The notes under the pieces: model-generated
Databases searched by the model: none
Seen by the model: the letters and a program-made list of their open reading frames with translations, nothing else
Told to the model about the DNA's origin: nothing
Part shown: positions 29,524-37,631 of the stretch, piece by piece
Layout: each line of letters begins with the position of its first letter
How positions within the stretch are numbered: position 1 is the stretch's first letter
Translations under genes and position numbers: made by a program
Assembly (NCBI GenBank): GCA_019235885.1
Contig: JAFAKB010000088.1
Location: forward strand, 60,339 to 124,338
DNA length: 64,000 nucleotides
Direction: 5' to 3'
Source of the DNA: Candidatus Eremiobacterota bacterium
Lineage (GTDB): Bacteria; Vulcanimicrobiota; Vulcanimicrobiia; Vulcanimicrobiales; Vulcanimicrobiaceae

Positions 29524-29603
29524 CCAACCACGCTGATCCCTACGCCGAAATCCCCGCCGACCCCCACCCCTCCAACTGGCCGATCCGATTCAACATCGTC
29601 GCT

Positions 29604-29752
29604 GGCCGCGAGGGCGGCACACCGTCTCGGCGGATGCTTCTGAGGACCCCGGGCGCAGGATGCGCAGGAGGGGTCCGAAGACGCAGCAAGGCCCCGCGCA
29701 GGAAGCGCGGGGCCTTGCGTGTCCGCCGAGACGGTGTGCCGCCCTCGCGGCC
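29604..29752. repeat. 149-bp structured palindromic element with 31-bp perfect inverted ends
   Basis: The arm at 29604-29634 is the exact reverse complement of 29722-29752 (31 of 31 bases). The 87-bp interior holds two further hairpins: GGACCCC/GGGGTCC at 29644-29650 and 29670-29676, and CAAGGCCCCGCGC/GCGCGGGGCCTTG around 29687-29717 with an AGGAA loop. The whole element folds as a multibranched RNA on either strand. It lies 11 bp after the stop of the SLH porin gene. No T-run follows the stems, so a simple intrinsic terminator is unlikely. It could be a MITE/BIME-type repeat or an mRNA-stabilising structure. Confidence 0.75.
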
Positions 29753-29762
29753 CGCCCCAATC

Positions 29763-32468
29763 CTAGAACCGAATCGAGAAGTTCAAATCCTCACGATTCT
29801 GGTTGAAGTTGTACGTCGGAATCACATTGTCCGTATACTTCTGGTTGCGGAACAGCACCCCGATCGAGCTGGTCGTCTTCGGGATGTTGTAGGTGAGCGT
29901 CGCGTCGTACATGTCCTTGCGCTGCGCGATGTTCTGTCCCACCGTCGTCGCATACGAGCCGTGGTACGTCTGCGAGTTGTAGCTGAACCCGAGCACCACG
30001 TCGCGCGTCACCGGCATCGTCGCGCCGGCGGCGAGCGTCGTGTGGTACTCGTCGATGTAGTTCGGGAAGAACAGCACCGGGGTCGCGCCGCCTGTCAGGT
30101 ACGTGTTGAGCAGCGCCGTCGACGAGGCGTCGGGACCGCCCGAGACCGGGTTGAACGGCACGTACGCGTACCCGGTGCGATCGTTGCGCGTCAGGTGCTC
30201 GACCGAACCCGTCAGGTTCAGCGCGACGGTCTGGCCGAACGCCGGGACGCCGAACTGCAAGCCGCCTTCGAGCTTGTCGAGCTTCAGCCGCTGGCGCGAG
30301 GAGAAGCCGGGCCCGTACGCGAGCTGTCCGAAGCCGTTGGGGATCATCTCTTGCAGGTGCTGGCCCAGCACGCGGCCGTTCAGCTTGATGTCGCCGACCT
30401 TGATCGGCGCCGTCACGTTCGCCGTCCAGCCCTGCGAGTTCGGCGCGAACGCGCTGAAGAACTGCGGGCCGCTCGCCACGAACGGGTTGAACACCGGATA
30501 GATGTAGGTCAGGTTCGAGTTGTTGTGCGTGCAGGCCGTTCCCGTGCACGCCGGCGTGACCGCGGAGTCGAAGATCTGGTTGATCGCCAGATTGTTCGCG
30601 AAGCCGAAGAACTGCGGGAAGAAGTTGCCGCGCCAGAACTGGAACGTCGGCGGCGCGGGCCCGAAGTAGCGCAGCGGGCCGCCGTCGAGGAAGTTCGGGC
30701 CGACCGCCTGGTACTGCACGGTCGCCGTCGCCTGGTAGAGCTTCAGCCGCAAGCCGATCACGCCCGCGCTGTCGGTGACCGCCGGCGTGTTGTAGAAGTC
30801 CGGCGTGTACTTGCTCCACGCGCCTTCGCCGAAGATCACCGGGTGCTGCGTGCGGTCGCCGCCCAGCGTGATGAACGCCAGCGGCAGCTGGGCGTCGAGC
30901 CCGAACACGGTGTCGCTGATCGCGCCGAACCCGTTTCCGGCGGGGTTGCCGTTCGGCGCCGACTGGTAGAAGTTCTCGTTCTGCGAGTTCGAGAGGTCGG
31001 CGAAGTCGAAGATGCGGCTGACCGAGAGGCCGATCTCGGCGCCCGGCAGGCCTTTGATCTTCTGGTTGATCCGCGCGTTGAAGTGATAGCGCTGGAACTG
31101 GTCGTTGTTGTTGTACGTCAGCCCGACGTAGGTGATCTGCACCGTCGTGCCGACCGGGAGCGGGCTGGTGAAGACGACCTGGTTCGTCGCGTCGATGTAA
31201 TACCAACCGCCGCCCGGCGCGCCGTTGTTCACGCCCAGGCAGTCGCCGCCGCCGGCGCGCTGGCCGTTGCTGCCGCACGAGACGCCGTTGATGGCCGAGA
31301 CGTAGACGGTGCCGATCTGCGCCTTGCGCGAGAGGTAGACCGAGGTGATCGGGCCCGAGGCAGCGACGAAGGTGTCCGTGCGCGAGGCGCCGCCCGGTCC
31401 GCCCGGCGCGCCGGGCTGGAAGAGCGACGTCTGCGGGCGCGTCACGATGAAGAAGTAGTTGTTGTTCGCGAACTCACCGCTCGGATCGGGGACGTTGGTG
31501 AGCGTGTTGATCATCGACTGGTCGATGCGCGTCCATGAAATTTGGAACTCGGTGAGCCCGCTCAGGATGCCGCCGATCTCGAAGCCCTTCTCGTACGGCT
31601 GGACCGGGTTCTCGTAGCCGGGCCCCTGCTGCGTCGCGTCGGGCGCGCGGTAGGTCAGGCCGACGCGCGAGGACTTCAGGTTGTCGAGCTGGCCGTCGCG
31701 GAAGTAGACGTTCGTCAGCGCGCCGACACGGGCGATGTTCACCACCACGTCGGGCTGGATCGAGTACTTCGCCTGCGGCGTGAACTCGCCGCCGTACTGA
31801 TAGTTGATGATGTGGACCGGGATCGAGACGGTCAGGTTCTCGTTGATCGTGTACGTGAAGTTCAGCTTGTCGTCGAACCGGATCAAATTGCCGGCGCCGG
31901 CTTGCTCCAGCGGGCTGTTGTTCGCCGGCGCGGTCAGGAAGACGTTGACGAACGGGTCGATCGCGGTGCCGGTGGTGCCGTTCTGCGCGTGGTTGATCAG
32001 CTGCGGGACGACGTAGCGCTGGCGGTACGAGTTGTTGTCGAGAATCGCGCCGTGCAGCTGGATCGACTGCGCGAACTTGGTGCGCTTGTCGAGCGCGTCG
32101 AGCGCGTCTTCGAGGTTCGTCACCCGCACGCCGAGCGAGTCCAGCTCGTCCTTGAGCGCGTCGATGAGCTTCTGCAACTTGTCGAGGTCGGCTTTCGAGG
32201 CGTAGCCCGCGCCGTTGGCCTGCAGCTTCGCGATGACGCGCGCCACGATGACGGCCATCTCGTAGCGCGTCAGCGGACGATCGCCCTTGAACTTACCGTC
32301 GGGATACCCCTCGACCAAACCGTCGGCGGCGAGGGACTGGATCGCTTGATACGCCCAGTGGTTCGCCGGAACGTCCGAGAACGGCGTAGCGGAGGCGCCC
32401 TGACCCAACGCCAACAGCGAGCCCACAGACAAGCCCGCTGCGAGGACGAGGGTTGCGAGACGCTTCAT
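29763..32468 (-). CDS. SLH-domain outer-membrane porin
   Basis: A 901-residue protein from the ATG at 32468, preceded by GGAGGA five bases away. Residues 1-26 form a signal peptide ending in ASA. One S-layer-homology domain follows at about 29-80 (FSDVPANHWAYQAIQSLAADG...RPLTRYEMAVIVARVI). A coiled coil (about 90-130) comes next and then a long beta-barrel region ending in a C-terminal aromatic (LNFSIRF), the signal for insertion by BamA. This SLH-coil-barrel layout is that of cyanobacterial and other Terrabacteria porins such as SomA, where the SLH part binds the cell wall and tethers the outer membrane. Confidence 0.9.
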   Translation of the reverse strand: MKRLATLVLAAGLSVGSLLALGQGASATPFSDVPANHWAYQAIQSLAADGLVEGYPDGKFKGDRPLTRYEMAVIVARVIAKLQANGAGYASKADLDKLQKLIDALKDELDSLGVRVTNLEDALDALDKRTKFAQSIQLHGAILDNNSYRQRYVVPQLINHAQNGTTGTAIDPFVNVFLTAPANNSPLEQAGAGNLIRFDDKLNFTYTINENLTVSIPVHIINYQYGGEFTPQAKYSIQPDVVVNIARVGALTNVYFRDGQLDNLKSSRVGLTYRAPDATQQGPGYENPVQPYEKGFEIGGILSGLTEFQISWTRIDQSMINTLTNVPDPSGEFANNNYFFIVTRPQTSLFQPGAPGGPGGASRTDTFVAASGPITSVYLSRKAQIGTVYVSAINGVSCGSNGQRAGGGDCLGVNNGAPGGGWYYIDATNQVVFTSPLPVGTTVQITYVGLTYNNNDQFQRYHFNARINQKIKGLPGAEIGLSVSRIFDFADLSNSQNENFYQSAPNGNPAGNGFGAISDTVFGLDAQLPLAFITLGGDRTQHPVIFGEGAWSKYTPDFYNTPAVTDSAGVIGLRLKLYQATATVQYQAVGPNFLDGGPLRYFGPAPPTFQFWRGNFFPQFFGFANNLAINQIFDSAVTPACTGTACTHNNSNLTYIYPVFNPFVASGPQFFSAFAPNSQGWTANVTAPIKVGDIKLNGRVLGQHLQEMIPNGFGQLAYGPGFSSRQRLKLDKLEGGLQFGVPAFGQTVALNLTGSVEHLTRNDRTGYAYVPFNPVSGGPDASSTALLNTYLTGGATPVLFFPNYIDEYHTTLAAGATMPVTRDVVLGFSYNSQTYHGSYATTVGQNIAQRKDMYDATLTYNIPKTTSSIGVLFRNQKYTDNVIPTYNFNQNREDLNFSIRF

Positions 32469-32620
32469 CGTGTCCTCCGAGAAAGGTTGGTCTTGCCTTT
32501 CCGTACGGGCCGTTCGCTGCCGAGCCGGTTCTTCCACGGCGGGCGCAACGACGACGCGCTCGATACGGAACGCATGCCACCGTCGCTATACCGAAGCGAG
32601 CGTTGGGACTCCTCCCCTGA

Positions 32621-33013
32621 TTAAGAAGCCTTGAGGTATCGTTCCGCGATCAACAGGGCGGCGTAGTCGTCGATCGGCCGGTCCGGGAGGAGCATGCCGG
32701 CCGGGATCAGCCGCCGCCAGCCGCGCGGGGGGTGGTCGCGGAAAAAGCGGGCACGCGCCTGGAGCGTCGTCTCGCGCTCGTCGACCAGCTCGACTCGCAG
32801 GCCCAGCCCCTGGACGACCGCGGCGACGGCGGCGGCGTTGGTGCCGCGCCCGATCGCCGCCACCCCGACCGGAGTCTGCGAGAGGACCTCGCGCAGCCGC
32901 TCGGCGAGCGCCTCGACCGGGGCGATCCCCAGCGTCAGCGGCGCGGCGCCGATCCCGTCGACGACCGCGTAGCCGCACTTGCGCGTGCCGGGGTCCAGCC
33001 CCAGGACGGTCAT
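32621..33013 (-). CDS. ruvX: YqgF/RuvX-family RNase H-fold nuclease
   Basis: A 130-residue protein with the RuvX/YqgF start GLDPGTRKCGYAVVD (catalytic Asp near residue 7), VELVDERETT and an Asp-rich end (DRPIDDYAALLIAERYL). YqgF proteins process the 5' end of pre-16S rRNA; other members have resolvase-like activity. The divergent middle (AAIGRGTNAAAVAAVV) replaces the usual VVGLP strand, so this is a variant of the family. It is the last gene of the envelope operon, overlapping the DUF3084 stop by 4 nt. Confidence 0.8.
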   Translation of the reverse strand: MTVLGLDPGTRKCGYAVVDGIGAAPLTLGIAPVEALAERLREVLSQTPVGVAAIGRGTNAAAVAAVVQGLGLRVELVDERETTLQARARFFRDHPPRGWRRLIPAGMLLPDRPIDDYAALLIAERYLKAS

Positions 33014-33951
33014 GCCGCCGGCTCGACGGAGACGCCCAGGATGAAGATCCCGGTGTGCGGGTAGACCGTGCCCTCGGAGCGCGCGACCAGCCGGAAGCGC
33101 CCCTTGACCCGCGAGAGCTGCGCCATCGCGGCCTGGAAGCGGACCGGGTCGAACCCGCTCGGCGGGGCGAAGAACGGCGGCGGCATCCCCTTCGCCGCCA
33201 GCGCGTCGGTCGCGCGCCGCACCAGCAGCTGGTAGTCGGGGGCGCTGATCGGGTGCCCGCCGTCGACGTCGATCGACGCGACCTCGGCGCCGTCAGCGGC
33301 GATCAGCTTGTCGGCCCAGAACCCGAACGAGAACGTGACGGCCTCGCCCCGGAACAGATTCTCTCCGGCGAGCGGCAGGAACAGGACCGGCCCGCTCCCC
33401 TGCGTCTCGCGCGCCAGCGCGAGCAGCTTCTGCAGGTCCGCGCGGACGGCCGGGTCGCTCGAGCGTTTCCTGACCGGTGCGAGCCCGACGCGCGCGGCGG
33501 AGTCGTTCAACGAGCGCACCGTCTCGTCGAAGAAGGTCGAGAACATGCGCAGCTGCTGGTCCGGCGGGAGCGAGGTGTCGATCAGCGCCGGCGGCGCGAT
33601 CAGCGCACCCTTCGCCATCACGATGCTCTTGTTGCGCGTCGTGTCGAGCTCGTTCTGCTGCGCGACGGCCTGCGCTTGCAGCTGGTTGATCTGCGCGTTG
33701 AGCTGGCCGATGCGGAAGAACGCGATGCGCACGTAGTTGAAGCTGATGAGCGCGATCAGCGTCACCGAAAGCGCGATCAGCATCCCGGTCGCAACCGCGA
33801 CGATCGTCGACGTGTACTTCGGCCGCAGACCGAACATCGTGAGCCGCTTGCGCCCGACCTGGTGCCCGACGCGGTCGCCGATGTACGCGATGATTCCGGC
33901 CACGATGGTGATGCCGAGAATGATCACGAACCCGTTCAGGTTGGCGAACAC
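33010..33951 (-). CDS. DUF3084 membrane-anchored coiled-coil protein
   Basis: A 313-residue protein. The N-terminal about 75 residues hold two hydrophobic helices with the DUF3084 hallmark YIGDRVGHQVGRKRLTMFGLRPKYTS between them. A coiled coil (QLNAQINQLQAQAVAQQNELD) and an alpha/beta C-terminal part (FWADKLIAADGAEVASIDVDGG, VYPHTGIFILGVSVEP) follow. DUF3084 is best known from Cyanobacteria and has no defined function. The location between lptF/G and ruvX at the end of the LPS operon, 3 bp from the permease gene, suggests an envelope role (inference). Confidence 0.82.
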   Translation of the reverse strand: MFANLNGFVIILGITIVAGIIAYIGDRVGHQVGRKRLTMFGLRPKYTSTIVAVATGMLIALSVTLIALISFNYVRIAFFRIGQLNAQINQLQAQAVAQQNELDTTRNKSIVMAKGALIAPPALIDTSLPPDQQLRMFSTFFDETVRSLNDSAARVGLAPVRKRSSDPAVRADLQKLLALARETQGSGPVLFLPLAGENLFRGEAVTFSFGFWADKLIAADGAEVASIDVDGGHPISAPDYQLLVRRATDALAAKGMPPPFFAPPSGFDPVRFQAAMAQLSRVKGRFRLVARSEGTVYPHTGIFILGVSVEPAA

Positions 33952-33954
33952 GCG

Positions 33955-35100
33955 CTACGCTCGCGACGCGCGCCGCAGCAGCGACGCCCCGATGACGGTG
34001 AAGATGACGTTCGGCGCCCAAGCGGCGATGCCGGCCAGCCAGGTGGCGGCGCTGCCGACCGTCAGGAAGATCGTCGAGATCACGTAATAGACGAACACGA
34101 TCGCGACCGCGATCCCGAAGCCGAGCCCGGTTCCGCCGCCGCGCACCGGCCGCAGCCCGAACGGGACCGCGATCAGCGTGAAGACGAACGCCGCGAACGG
34201 TCGCGCGAGCTTCGAGGCGTACGTCGCGGTGAAGATGCGCTGCTGCTGCGGCGAGAGCTGTCCGGAGTCCAAGCGCTCCTTGATCTCGGCGCGCGAGAGA
34301 TCTTCGGCGTTGGTGATGTTGATCGACTGCTTGGCGATCTGGTTCGGCCGCTCGCCGATGTCGACGGTGAGCTTCGGCGCGAACTGCGTCACCGTCGAGC
34401 CGTCCGGGTTGAAATGATAGGTCGTCGAGTTTGCGAACGACCAGGTCGGCGCGACGTAGAGCGCGCGGTCGGCGACGATCAGATCGACCGGCTTCTCGCT
34501 GGGGTCGTAGCGGATCACGGTCACGTTGAGCAGCGTCTGCGTCGCGACGTCGAGCCCGCCGGCGAGCGTCACCTGCTTGCCGCCGCCCGGCAGCGGCGTG
34601 ACCGCCTGCAAGTTCGAGGCCGCCGGAGAGATTCGCTCGATCGCCGCTTGCCGCACGTACGCGGCCTTGTCGTTGGCGAACGGGACGAAGAGCTCTTGCA
34701 CGGCGAGCGCGACGAACGAGACGACGAAGCCGACGATCAGCAGCGGCGCGACGATGCGCGAAAGCGAGATCCCGCCGGCCTTCATCGCGGTCACTTCGCT
34801 CTCGCTCGAAAGCCGCTGCATCGCGAGCAGCGTCCCGAGCAGCATCGCCATCGGGATGACCAGCAGCAGATACGCCGGCATGTCCCACAGGAAGTACTCG
34901 ACCGCGGCCCACAGCGGCGCGTGCTCTTCCGAGACGAGCCGCCCGATCGCCAGGATCTGCGTGGCGACGAAGATCAGCGTGAACGCCGAGAGCCCGAACA
35001 GAAACGGCCCGCCGAGCTCGGAGACGAGGTAGCGGTCGAGGATCGTCGGACGCCACGGCGCGCGCGGCGCGGTGTGGCCGAGGCGTTCGGCGGTCGTCAC
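33955..35100 (-). CDS. LptF/LptG-family LPS export permease
   Basis: A 381-residue permease with three N-terminal transmembrane helices, a periplasmic beta-jellyroll domain (about 145-255) and three C-terminal helices. It begins in the family style: ILDRYLVSELGGPFLFGLSAFTLIFVATQI. Further family blocks are MLLGTLLAMQRLSSESEVTAMKAGGIS and KLARPFAAFVFTLIAVPFGLRPVRGGGTGLGFGIAVAIVFVYY. With LptB it would form the inner-membrane LPS extractor. Only one permease gene is present, as in several non-proteobacterial diderms. It overlaps lptB by 4 nt. Confidence 0.9.
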   Translation of the reverse strand: MTTAERLGHTAPRAPWRPTILDRYLVSELGGPFLFGLSAFTLIFVATQILAIGRLVSEEHAPLWAAVEYFLWDMPAYLLLVIPMAMLLGTLLAMQRLSSESEVTAMKAGGISLSRIVAPLLIVGFVVSFVALAVQELFVPFANDKAAYVRQAAIERISPAASNLQAVTPLPGGGKQVTLAGGLDVATQTLLNVTVIRYDPSEKPVDLIVADRALYVAPTWSFANSTTYHFNPDGSTVTQFAPKLTVDIGERPNQIAKQSINITNAEDLSRAEIKERLDSGQLSPQQQRIFTATYASKLARPFAAFVFTLIAVPFGLRPVRGGGTGLGFGIAVAIVFVYYVISTIFLTVGSAATWLAGIAAWAPNVIFTVIGASLLRRASRA

Positions 35101-35849
35101 AAGCGGAAGCTTTCGCCGAGGTAGAACCGGCGCGCGACCGGCGAGTCGAGGACGTCCTGCGCGGTCCCGCTGACCTCGATCCGGCCCTCGTTCAGGATGT
35201 ACGCCCGGTCGACGATCGCCAGAGTCTCGCGCACCTGGTGGTCGGTGATGAGAATACCCAGCCCGCGGTCGCGCAGCTGCCGGATCATCGCCTGAATGTC
35301 GGCGACCGCGATCGGATCGATTCCGGTGAACGGCTCGTCGAGCAGCAGAAACGCCGGCTCGGTCGCGATCGCGCGCGCGATCTCGACCCGCCGCCGCTCG
35401 CCGCCCGAGAGCGAGTCGCCGCGCTGGTCGACGAACTGCGAGAGCCCGAACTCGGCCAGCAGCTCCGGGAGCCGGCGCTCGCGCTCGGCGTGCGGGACGC
35501 CGTTCATCTCCCAGATGAGCCGTAAGTTGTCGCCGACGGAGAGCTTGCGGAAGATCGAGTTCTCCTGCGCGAGGTAGCCGATCCCGGCGCGCGCGCGCTC
35601 GTGCATCGGTGCGCCGGTGATCTCGCGGGCGGCGCCGTCGCGCTCGAGGATCACCGTCCCGCCGTCGGGCCGGATCAGCCCGACGACCATGTAGAACGTG
35701 GTCGTCTTCCCGGCGCCGTTGGGGCCGAGCAATCCGACGACCTCGCCGCGGTGGACCTCGGCGCTGACGCCCTTCACGACGGTGCGCCGGCCGTACCGCT
35801 TGAGCAGCTCGCGCATCAGGATGCGGTCGCGCTCGACCCGCTCGCTCAT
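35097..35849 (-). CDS. lptB: LptB, LPS export ABC-transporter ATPase
   Basis: A 250-residue ABC ATPase. Walker A is GPNGAGKTT, the signature LSGGERRR, Walker B LLLDEPFTGID and the switch histidine sits in LITDHQVRETL. The GYLAQENSIFRKLSV block is the LptB-type Q-loop region. It powers LPS extraction with the adjacent LptF/G permease and LptC. The start overlaps the lptC stop and its own stop overlaps the permease start, so the subunits are made together. Confidence 0.95.
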   Translation of the reverse strand: MSERVERDRILMRELLKRYGRRTVVKGVSAEVHRGEVVGLLGPNGAGKTTTFYMVVGLIRPDGGTVILERDGAAREITGAPMHERARAGIGYLAQENSIFRKLSVGDNLRLIWEMNGVPHAERERRLPELLAEFGLSQFVDQRGDSLSGGERRRVEIARAIATEPAFLLLDEPFTGIDPIAVADIQAMIRQLRDRGLGILITDHQVRETLAIVDRAYILNEGRIEVSGTAQDVLDSPVARRFYLGESFRL

Positions 35850-36427
35850 CCGCCGCCCCCCGTGACGGTCACGTCCTGCAGCTTCACGTCGCCGTCGAGA
35901 TGCCGGCCGGCGAGATCGAAACCGTTCGGCGCGATCAGGTGGACGTTGCCCTCGCCGTGAAAACGCTCGGTGTCGCCGTCGTAGGTGAGGCTGTCGCAGG
36001 CGAGCACGCTGCCGGTGCTGGTGTGCGCGTGAACGCCGCCGGTCATGACGACGGTCTTGTTGCGCTCGGTGAGGTGGGCCTTCGGCGCGTCGGCGATCGT
36101 GGTCGTTCCGTTCTTGTCGACGAAGGTGATGTGCGGCTGCTCCAGGTCGCCGACCGCGGCGCTCGTTCCGGTCCGCTGCATGTTCCCCGAGAGCGCGCGG
36201 ATCGTGTAGACCTTGCGGCCGTGGTTGGTCTCCACGATGCGCACGTACTGCCCGTTCCCGCCCTGCGTTTCGATCCGGATCGGCACCTGGGTCGCGCTCG
36301 CCGCCGGGCTCGGCGCCGGCGCGGCCGGCGAGGGCGCGGGCGAGCCGGCGCTGTCCGGTGCTTTCGGCGCGCAGCCGGCGAGCGCCAGCGCGGCGGCCAG
36401 CCCCAGCCCCAGGTTACGAGAGCGCAT
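35846..36427 (-). CDS. lptC: LptC/LptA-like LPS transport lipoprotein
   Basis: A 193-residue lipoprotein: a hydrophobic leader and lipobox LAGC with C19, then a Pro/Ala/Ser linker (20-47). The OstA/LptC-like beta-jellyroll spans about 50-190 (VRIVETNHGRKVYTIRALSGNMQ, ITFVDKNGTTTIADAPKAHL, VVMTGGVHAHTSTGSVLACDSL, FHGEGNVHLIAPNGFDLAG). These repeats bridge LPS across the periplasm. Classical LptC has a transmembrane anchor, whereas a lipid anchor is used here. LptA is not separately encoded in the window, so this protein may cover both roles. It overlaps the O-antigen ligase-like gene by 14 nt. Confidence 0.82.
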   Translation of the reverse strand: MRSRNLGLGLAAALALAGCAPKAPDSAGSPAPSPAAPAPSPAASATQVPIRIETQGGNGQYVRIVETNHGRKVYTIRALSGNMQRTGTSAAVGDLEQPHITFVDKNGTTTIADAPKAHLTERNKTVVMTGGVHAHTSTGSVLACDSLTYDGDTERFHGEGNVHLIAPNGFDLAGRHLDGDVKLQDVTVTGGGG

Positions 36428-37631
36428 CGGTCCGTACTACGGCGAGCGCGAGCGTCACGACCTGGAGGATCAGCGGGAAGATCAAGCTGATCGTGTTGAT
36501 CCCGCTGTCGATCAGCAGGGCCAGAGCGGCCGCGGCGAGGGCGTAGCCGAGGGCGCGCGGGATCGCCGGCGCTCCTCGAGCGTCCCGCAGCACCCGGCGC
36601 AGGATGATCGTGAAGGCCACGGCGAGGGTCACGAGCGCCACGATACCGCCGTCGGCTGCGAACGCTATGGGGAGCGAGTGCGGGTCGAAGGCGACCGCGG
36701 TCCGAGTCCCCGGCGCGTCGGGCGGGCGCAGGACCTCGTAGGTCTTCGGGAAGGCCAGCGGCCCGACGCCGAGCAGCGGGAAGCGCTCGAAGGTCGTCAG
36801 CCCGGTTCGCCAGGCCACCGTGCGGGCTTCCGTGTCGCGCGGGTTGTGGTGGCGGGCGCCGGCGGCCGCGTTCAGCACGATCCCCGCCAGCGCGACGACG
36901 AGCGCCGCGGCGAGCAGCGCGCGGGCCCGGGCGAAGAGGGCGTACGCGGCGACCCCGCAGACCGCCGAGAACAGCCCCCAGCGCGAGAACGTCGCCGCCA
37001 GCGCCACGGCGAGGACGAGCGCGGTCAGCGCGGCGAGCCGGTCGCGGCCGCGGCTCGCCAGCGCGAGCGGGACGGCGACGCCCAGCCCGATCAAGGTATA
37101 GGCGGCCAGCTCGTTCGGGTTCAGGAACGTTCCGACGGCCCGGCCGTTGTCGAACGCGTAGATCGCCGCCGGCCGCCGGGCGAGGACCATCGCGAGCGCG
37201 AGCGCGCCCGAGGCGAGCGCCGACCACAGGAAGACCCGCAGGCACAGCCGGACCGCGGCGGCGTCGGCGGCGCGCGCGACGACCAGCCCCGAGGCGCCGA
37301 TCCCGAGGACGAGCAGGCCGAGCCCGAGCCCGAGCGGCGGATCGAACCCGACCAGTGCCGAGGCGATCACCGCCAGCCCGGGCCCGAGGTAAGCGAACGT
37401 CAGCCGGTCGCGGCGCACGACCCGGCGCGCCGCCGGAACCGTCGTCGCCAGCGCGGCCAGCGCGAGGATCCCGATCGCCGCCGCGAGGGGACGCGGGATG
37501 AGGGCGGGCGTTCCCGGCCCGGCCGTGAGCCCGCCCAGCGTGCCGTAGAGCGGCAGGATCGCGTAGAGGACCCCCAACGCGCAGACGGTGAGGCGGCTCG
37601 GCGGCGCGCCGGCCGGCGCGGCGGCGTTCAT
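36414..37631 (-). CDS. O-antigen ligase/polymerase-like membrane protein
   Basis: A 405-residue polytopic protein with about 10-12 hydrophobic helices and a periplasmic loop near 275-330 holding the Wzy/WaaL-type features (WRTGLTTFERFPLLGVGPLAFPKTYE and a later His in FDPHSLPIAFAADGGI). These enzymes join polysaccharide repeat units or ligate them to lipid A-core. Its place within the lpx/lpt operon favours an LPS ligase or polymerase. The start overlaps the stop of the LpxB-like gene by 4 nt, and its 3' end overlaps lptC. Confidence 0.8.
   Translation of the reverse strand: MNAAAPAGAPPSRLTVCALGVLYAILPLYGTLGGLTAGPGTPALIPRPLAAAIGILALAALATTVPAARRVVRRDRLTFAYLGPGLAVIASALVGFDPPLGLGLGLLVLGIGASGLVVARAADAAAVRLCLRVFLWSALASGALALAMVLARRPAAIYAFDNGRAVGTFLNPNELAAYTLIGLGVAVPLALASRGRDRLAALTALVLAVALAATFSRWGLFSAVCGVAAYALFARARALLAAALVVALAGIVLNAAAGARHHNPRDTEARTVAWRTGLTTFERFPLLGVGPLAFPKTYEVLRPPDAPGTRTAVAFDPHSLPIAFAADGGIVALVTLAVAFTIILRRVLRDARGAPAIPRALGYALAAAALALLIDSGINTISLIFPLILQVVTLALAVVRTDALS

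Noticed and set aside
29604..29752. Simple rho-independent terminator of the SLH porin gene
   Set aside because: Stems are strong, but no T-run follows any of them on the porin strand, and the size and nesting exceed a terminator.
29604..29752. Insertion sequence with target-site duplication
   Set aside because: The bases flanking the 31-bp arms do not repeat each other, and there is no room for a transposase, so only a non-autonomous or structural element remains possible.
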